From: Symsagittifera roscoffensis
Taxonomy: Eukaryota > Xenacoelomorpha > Acoela > Convolutidae
NCBI RefSeq assembly: GCF_963678635.1
Contig: NC_087066.1
Location: forward strand, 42,441,777-42,501,776
Direction: 5' to 3'
Length of the DNA stretch: 60,000 nt
Within the stretch, counting starts at the first letter, position 1. Every line of letters starts with the position of its first letter. A program made the position numbers and the translations under genes. Of the stretch, positions 53,882 through 60,000 are shown piece by piece. The notes beneath the pieces are model-generated. The model saw only the letters and a list, made by a program, of their open reading frames with translations, made no database searches and had not been told where the DNA came from.

Positions 53882-54442
53882 ATGCCCGCTGATCTTCTTC
53901 AAACTCCACTTGAAGAAGACTTGCTCGATTTCGAAAACCTTTTATCTTTAGATGACCCTATGGAAATGCCATCCAAAATAATCAACCCGATTGATCAACC
54001 AAAACTGAATACCAATTTTAAAATTCCAAACGTGAAAACGTCTAATGGCGTTCAAAAAAGAAAAACAATTTTCCGATCTTTCAAAATTTTCCCATCTTCT
54101 TCAACTAGCCAAAACCTAGATTCGGAAACTGTAATAGTTCACCAATCAGCAAATTCTCTAGAACTTGAATCAAAAATCGCGATTCAAGTCAAAAAGGAAC
54201 AAAACCTCAACCCCAGGAAACCACCAATTTTTGATACCAGTTTAAGTTATGCGCTCTCTCCCTTTATTAACCAATTTAAGATAGAAACCTATCACCCTAA
54301 CCAAAACGGTAACGGTGCCTACCGTCTGGTTAATCCACAACTCCTAAATCAACACATTTGTGTTTCAGCAGCCTTTATAACTGCCCAAATGCAGACTCCA
54401 AACCTTGACTACTACACGGATCAAGTGCAAAAAATTACATAA
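53882..54442 (+). CDS. 3' accessory ORF of the 12-kb element, unknown
   Basis: 186 residues, ATG 53882, open. N-terminal acidic segment (LEEDLLDFENLLSLDDPME), then a basic patch (KRKTIFRSFK), and a C-terminal more ordered part with Tyr/Pro/Gln. No recognised domain. An acidic-then-basic layout can suggest a transcriptional or nuclear factor, but this is only composition. Confidence 0.5.
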   Translation: MPADLLQTPLEEDLLDFENLLSLDDPMEMPSKIINPIDQPKLNTNFKIPNVKTSNGVQKRKTIFRSFKIFPSSSTSQNLDSETVIVHQSANSLELESKIAIQVKKEQNLNPRKPPIFDTSLSYALSPFINQFKIETYHPNQNGNGAYRLVNPQLLNQHICVSAAFITAQMQTPNLDYYTDQVQKIT

Positions 54443-55002
54443 ACAACTTACATCGCATCAACCAAATGCAAAAAACAAAAATAGCACTCCGGGAAAAAAA
54501 TGATCTCAATGATAAATATCTGAGCCTAAAAACCCAGGTGGAGGGAAGCAATTAGTTTCGAGATTATCTGTTAGCCTCCGTCTTTTTTTTAACACCAAAT
54601 GTGATTTGGCCGCCGCCACCTTACAAAGTATGCTTCTACAATTATAGTCCAGTATTGCCGATAGGTATATTTGCTAAGACAAATTTGAAAAAATTTATTG
54701 GATGTTATATTTCTCAAAAGTATCCAGCTGTGATTTGGCCGCCGCCGCAATTCTACAAAACACTGCTCTGCTATATATGCACCTACACTACAAGCAGCCA
54801 TTCATCAACCGACTACAAGCAGCCATTCATCAACCGACTACACTACAAGCCGCCATTTTACGAATAAACTATCAAAATCAGAACGAAAAACTTTACGCAA
54901 ACTCTGTTAAATTTTTTTCGATGTTTTGTAAATTATATTATGATTTTAAATTTTTTGTCAATAGGTATCACCGTTTAACAATCACCCTATAAGATGGTTG
55001 GA
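54443..55002 (+). repeat. Spacer with short tandem repeats before the 3' LTR
   Basis: GTGATTTGGCCGCCGCC occurs at 54600 and 54730, and CAGCCATTCATCAACCGACT occurs twice in tandem at 54796-54838. The AT-rich remainder runs to the LTR. A purine-rich AAGATGG just before 55003 is a weak PPT candidate. Confidence 0.7.
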
Positions 55003-55517
55003 TGTTCTGAATTGAAATCAGAAACACAATTCTTAAACTTTTACCATTTGTTCTGAATTGAAATCAGAAACATAATTCTGAAACTTTTAACTTATGATAG
55101 CTTGAAGTTATGTGTTTGCTCGGTTGATAAATTATCACCACAAGGAAACATTCCAGCATATGTTGTCTCTTTCTGATTGGTTTAACCAACAGATGGAATG
55201 TTGAAAATATGAAAATCTACGGTAGACAAGCCAAGCAAAAATATACCAGAACACACTCACAACCATCCTAATCATAACGTTCTCAAATCTCTATCTCGAT
55301 AACTATCACTATAACCATCATTCTATACCCCATTTCCTTTGATATACAATTGATGTGTGTCCTCTATATTTGAAATAATATACTTATTTACGAGTGAAAG
55401 AAACTTTGTCTGTTGAATAAGAATAGAAAAGTCTTAGCAACATTCAGAAAGACTCCTTGTTCTAACTAGCTGCGATTTGGTCGATCGCAATAAGTTAAGT
55501 CAAGTTAGTTTGGAATA
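55003..55517 (+). repeat. 3' LTR of the 12-kb element
   Basis: 515 bp, direct repeat of 43184-43698 with about ten to twenty differences. Followed by CAGG. Confidence 0.93.
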
Positions 55518-55680
55518 CAGGTCTATTTTCACGTACCAATTCTCAAATGATATTCTAATAGTCACTAAAGGCTATCAATTTCAACACCTGGAAACTTGTC
55601 TAAAACGACTGACTTTCGAACACTTTTCCGTGAGTATAGCGAAGTTTCAGTTTATGAGAGAAAGTAAATAGTAATAAGAC
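55518..55680 (+). pseudogene. Old Ty3/gypsy RT fragment, 3' part
   Basis: Begins with QFSNDILIVTKGYQFQHLE, the post-YxDD segment of RT (SNDILIV stands at the YxDDILIV position). Continuation of 42097-43183 across the 12-kb insertion. Ends with ARRESK-type sequence and stops. Confidence 0.7.
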
Positions 55681-56040
55681 TCAAAATCAATAGAAAAGCT
55701 TCTAAACGAACAAAAATCAAAAATTACGCGATAGTAAAATTGACGAGATAGCAAAACCGCAAAGGCCGAAAAGCAGAAAACAACTGGGCTCAATTATTGA
55801 ATAAATTCAATATTTTGTTAAATTCCAACCTAGTCTGACACAAGATTCCACAGTGTTACGAGGAAAACAGTCAAAAAATTTTAAAGGAAAGAAAATTACA
55901 CAAAAGCATTTGAATTGCTAAAAAAGAAAGTAGACATGAGGTATACAAGCATTTGCGGCACAAACGAATTAACTAACGAGCTGGAACTACTGAGTGTAGT
56001 TTTTTTGAAGGAACAATTTCAATTAATACTTATACGGTAA

Positions 56041-58060
56041 AAACATTTTTTTTGTAACGGTCGAATTCAACGCAAAGAAGTTCCATTTTAAGTTGCTAGT
56101 AGGTTCAAGGCCTAAATCAGTGCTGTAATCAAGAAATGAGACTTCGTTATTGCCAGAAACAGTGGTGCTCGATGTTTAAGGTCAATTAGTAGCAAGCCGC
56201 TTTTCGATACATTGAAATTCAGCTCATGATCGGCCGATCATAACCTTAGAACATCTAAATCTGCCTGCATATTGCTGAAAACAGTGGAAAGAAACGTATT
56301 CAATTTAGTATTTTTTAAAGCAATAATACAACGAGTTCATAGGTAAATCTAGCATGTCGTTGATTAATATCAGGAAAAATAAAGGTCCAAGAACACTGCC
56401 CTGTGGTGCTTTACTTGTAACAGGAAGAATGCTTGATAGGGCTCCATTAATTTTCACTTGTTGAGTTCGTTATGTCGAGTACGATCTGAAAAAAAGCAAA
56501 AAGCTGTTGTCAAAACCGATTAAAGAGAGTGAGTCAAATGCTTTCTTAAAGTCGAGATATAACACAAGTTGCTCCTCATTGTCGTCGAAGTTCGAATAGA
56601 CTTTATCAAACAAAGTCAGCATTTGCGTAATACGAAAATGACCTTAGCGAAAGCCATGTTGCTTGCAGTTAAGTACAAGGCTTACTTCATCATAGATAAA
56701 ATTAAATAACAATCTTTCAAAAATTACCGACAACCGTGACAAAATCGAGATTGGGAGAAAAATTAACGACAACCGTGGTAAAATGAAATTTACAAGCTCT
56801 GCGCTCCTCTTTATGAATTGGAGATATATGATCAGTTTTCCAAAAAGTGGGCCAAAAACAAGAATAAAGGATTCCTCTGAATAAAAGATACACAAATGGG
56901 GCCATGTAAGATGGGTTGCGGCTGAAAACAAAAATTGGAATTTTATCACAGGCACAGGAACCTTCATTTAGGATTTGCGGCATGATACTTTGTTATGATC
57001 TCAGCGTTAAAGTCAATACCTTCAAGAAAAATATTGGGCGAATCAGTTGGTTGAATAATTAATCCAGTAGTATCGGGTCAGTGAAATACTGATTGAAAAA
57101 ACTGGTTGAACAATTTGACCTTTTCAACATCATTACTAGCAATCTTATCATCCCAATATAAAATTGAGGGAATTATTTTAACCTTGTTCAAGGCTTTCAA
57201 TAATTGAAAAGCTTCATTGGTTGACAAAAAACCAGTTTTTTGAAGAAGCACTGTTTTATCTAATTTTAACAAAATTTTTACATTGGCTTCAATAACATCC
57301 ATTTCTTTCAGACCACTTCTGCGACGCGGCGTTGTTTCCAGCTTGTTAAACTCATGTACAGTTAGAGAAGAATCATAAAAAGGAAGATGTCGGCAGCACT
57401 GATTAGTTGCGTTTCGAAGAATTTCAATCCACGTATCGTTGAAACTGAAACCTCCTTAATTATAGTGATGCATATTTGATATATGACTGTCAAATTTAAG
57501 AGTTAGCCTAAATTTTTTGTGATCAAAGCATTTAACCGCAAATTGAGCTGTGGTGTCAAAGTTTCTTTCGTTTATGTCTGCACCACGCAAAAGGATGACA
57601 GGATAATGATAGGTAAATTAGTGGAGAACAATATTGGGTAACCCCAAGGTTCAATGTTGGAAAAGAAGGCCAGATCAAGAAAATTACCACTTTTTATGAG
57701 TAGGGGTGGCGACTATCTGTGACAATTCTCATTCCTTAATTCAAACAAATGTTGACATTTTAGCGGCTTGAAGTCACATCCTCCAATTCGACAGACGGAA
57801 TATTAAAATCTCCCAACACTAGCCACTGAAGTTTTCAAAATCTGCGTGATTAATCATTTTAGCTTGTATTTGTGAATCAAGATGATGAATTTGCGTTTCA
57901 ACAACTGATAGTGGAATTAAAAAAATCGAACCACGAGGTTGAAGATAAAGTAAAGTTATAACCAATAACTCGGTGCTAAAACACATCAAAGAGCAAAGGC
58001 CAGAATCAAACACTTCAGTGAAGTGTACTTCAATAACGGCGACAAAAGTTAAGGTTAGTT
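56041..58060 (-). pseudogene. LINE (Jockey-like) non-LTR retrotransposon, 5'-truncated
   Basis: Minus strand. Reading 58060 down: an endonuclease-type segment (FTEVFDSGLCSLMCFSTELLV, then WVLGDFNIPSV), a gap, then RT with DHISPIHKEERRA, RPISILS-like, YDEVSLVLNCKQHGFR, LDFKKAFDS (Asp motif), APQGSVLGPLFF and the palm end, then LWSADHELNFNVSKSG near 56240. It is full of stops and frame changes. The 5' part before the endonuclease motif is absent and the left end near 56041 is only approximate. Confidence 0.82.
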
Positions 58061-60000
58061 AAAGTGTTTTATTGTTTTATGGTAGTTTTATTTAAAGTCG
58101 ATTTAATTCGGACAATAAGTTTCCATAACTCATAATCAATCTTAATTCTGTTCAAAATTTTCAATGGCTCTCTCATTTTCGATAAATCTGTTGATCAGAG
58201 TGCGTTTTTGCTCACATCTTTTTTGGTGCACTTAAATGAGTTTATGAGAACAATTTTCTGAGAATAGTTTTTCAAACCGTTTTTTGGCTAAAAGTTTGAT
58301 TGTTTTTCAACGATAGTTGTTTAAAACGGTGGACTACAATTTAGCAAGACTAAAATGCTGTAACAATACTTTAAAAAATCTTAGATAATGCTTGCTTAAA
58401 TATTAGTTTTTGAAACGTAATATTTGGTTGATTGTTTTTTTCCTTATACGATTGTTAATTTTCTCTCATATTGCATCTATAAGAAGCGATAAAACAAAGT
58501 TCAAAAATAATTTTTTGAAATTTGTTTATCATAATATTTTTTGATTTATTTCAAGTATAGGGTTTTTTTCCACGCTTATTTACTTTTGCGATAGCAAGTG
58601 TGTTGCTACAAGGTACTAGACTTTTTCCCCGTAAACAACCTGTTAACAGATTCCAGTATACGTTCTTGCTTTTGTGTCCACGTGCGTCCGTTCAGCGATT
58701 CACGTTCTACTTCGCTCGTTCAACGGCCTAAATATAAATTATAGTGTCTCTTTTTAGAAATTACTAGATATTGTTGCCAAACTCTATGCGGTAAATGTTT
58801 AAGTTAAACTTCTTGTTTTTTTTAGTTTTTCGGTTTCTCTGTATTTAGTTTAATTTTTGTCGGCTTAGGTTCGGATATTTTTCAAAGGCCGGTTACTTCA
58901 AGTTCCTTCTTTTTCTAGAGTGATACACTAAACCTCCATTTCCAGTTAAAACTTCATCAAACAAAATTGCCGATTTTATTCGATTAATCGGTTTGTCTTA
59001 AAATACTTGTTTTAATTAAAATGTTTAATAAATTGTGAAGACTTAGTTCAAACATTGACTGCATGTAATTAACATATTCGAGATTTCTTTCGATCATATC
59101 TGAATTTTTCTTCAAAATCTTTGTTAAAAAAACGATATTGTTGATTTTGGTTTTTCATCGTTTTTTTTCCAATTTCATTGATTCTGAGTTGCCTTATTTA
59201 TCGTCCGTTTATTGGTCTCGAATTCAATCTTTTGAAATTATTTCTGGATATTGAGAACACTGGTTTCTGATGAGAAAAGTTTTGCCTCACTTTTTTTGAA
59301 ATTTTGGATAGTTATAAGCGCAGTTTCTGTGCGATCCTCTACACGGCAAACACCAATTGGCGGCACCTGAATGTTAACAATTTTTAGTATTATCTGTCTT
59401 TTAATTTTTTTTTAAATTTTTTTTTATAAAATCAGTCTGTAGAAACAACTGATTTCGGTCATTTAGAGCTAATGTATTGACAAACCTGGGAAATTTTTCC
59501 GATTTCAACCGGTAGTAGTGTTTCAATAAAATTTGCTGAAAAATTGTAGAGTTATTTTTTGCTTAGTTTTTTCAGCTAGTTTTCCTTCAAGTTAATTTAG
59601 GGAATATTTCGTAGTTGCCGTACATTTTGAAAGATTGGAGTATACTGCAGTGTTTTTTGTTTTATCAGTCTTTTACCTGCCTGGAGAAACGCAAGTGGTG
59701 CGAAGCTCAGCTTCGCGTCTGTGTTTCATTTTTAGGCTCACTTATTCAAGTAATAGTTTGTTAGTGAGCTTTCTTTATATACTATATTGGTTTCGTGTTT
59801 TTGCATTGTTTTCTTTGTCCTAATTTATCTTGGCTCCTGTAAAATTATATCAATATTGACCAGTGTTTAGATCTCTTTGTCTGATTTGAAAAATGAATCA
59901 GTAAACAGTGAGTTTTGAACTTTTTTCAGTCTTTTAGGCAATTTACCAATGAATTGATAATTTTTTTTGCTCGTTTTTCGTAGCTTGTATTATTTTCTTT
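58061..60000. other. AT-rich right flank, no gene seen
   Basis: T-rich DNA with short frames only. A GCGAAGCTCAGCTTCGC palindrome occurs near 59700. Confidence 0.5.

Larger units (their letters stand above)
43184..55517 (+). mobile_element. LTR retrotransposon with macrodomain and env-like gene, 12,334 bp
   Basis: Two 515-bp LTRs and a CAGG duplication (43180-43183, 55518-55521). PBS TGGTGCGACC lies two bases after the 5' LTR. Plus-strand order: gag, protease, macrodomain, RT, RNase H, integrase, then an antisense ORF pair, an env-like relic and a 3' ORF. Length is about twice a plain gypsy element. Multiple stops and frame changes, yet the LTRs are nearly identical, so age is moderate. Confidence 0.92.

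Overview
This is a repeat-rich, AT-rich window from an animal nuclear genome. The only host gene recognised is an ionotropic glutamate receptor (plus strand, eight 3' exons between 24311 and 41291, intact splice sites and reading frame through the stop). A Polinton/Maverick, three Ty3/gypsy-type LTR elements of two kinds plus an older RT relic, a Jockey-like LINE, hAT-like MITEs and a large 17-bp minisatellite fill the rest. An invertebrate is likely, but I cannot place it more closely from sequence alone.

Region 1 (638-18776) is a full-length Polinton of 18,139 bp. It has AG-starting terminal inverted repeats of about 245 bp and a perfect 6-bp target duplication (AACATT). It carries protein-primed DNA polymerase B, integrase, packaging ATPase, adenain-like protease, double-jelly-roll major capsid, penton, a basic core-like protein, a membrane protein, a DEDD-type exonuclease-like protein and several unknowns. 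A small opposite-strand block encodes a PC4-like protein and a broken HYH-motif protein. PolB shows two good spliceosomal introns. Most genes carry frameshifts; four of these lie exactly at 8-base A/T runs.

Region 2 (19594-21984) is a scrambled fragment of a gypsy element (pol C-terminus, LTR-like stretch, gag). 22196-27480 is intron or upstream DNA of the receptor, with diverged tandem repeats and MITE-like copies.

Region 3 (24311-41291) is the glutamate receptor. One intron holds a 6,000-bp gypsy element (28723-34722; two 326-bp LTRs) ending 29 bp before the next exon. Another intron holds about 110 copies of a 17-bp minisatellite with higher-order structure.

Region 4 (42097-55680) is a nested pair. 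An old gypsy RT was split by a 12,334-bp LTR retrotransposon (43184-55517; 515-bp LTRs, CAGG target duplication). This element carries gag, a protease relic with a changed active site, a TARG1/OARD1-like macrodomain fused in front of RT, RNase H, a DD35E integrase, an antisense ORF pair, an env-like glycoprotein relic and an extra 3' ORF. The macrodomain inside pol is the most unusual thing in the window.

Region 5 (56041-58060) is a decayed LINE on the minus strand; 58060-60000 shows nothing recognisable.
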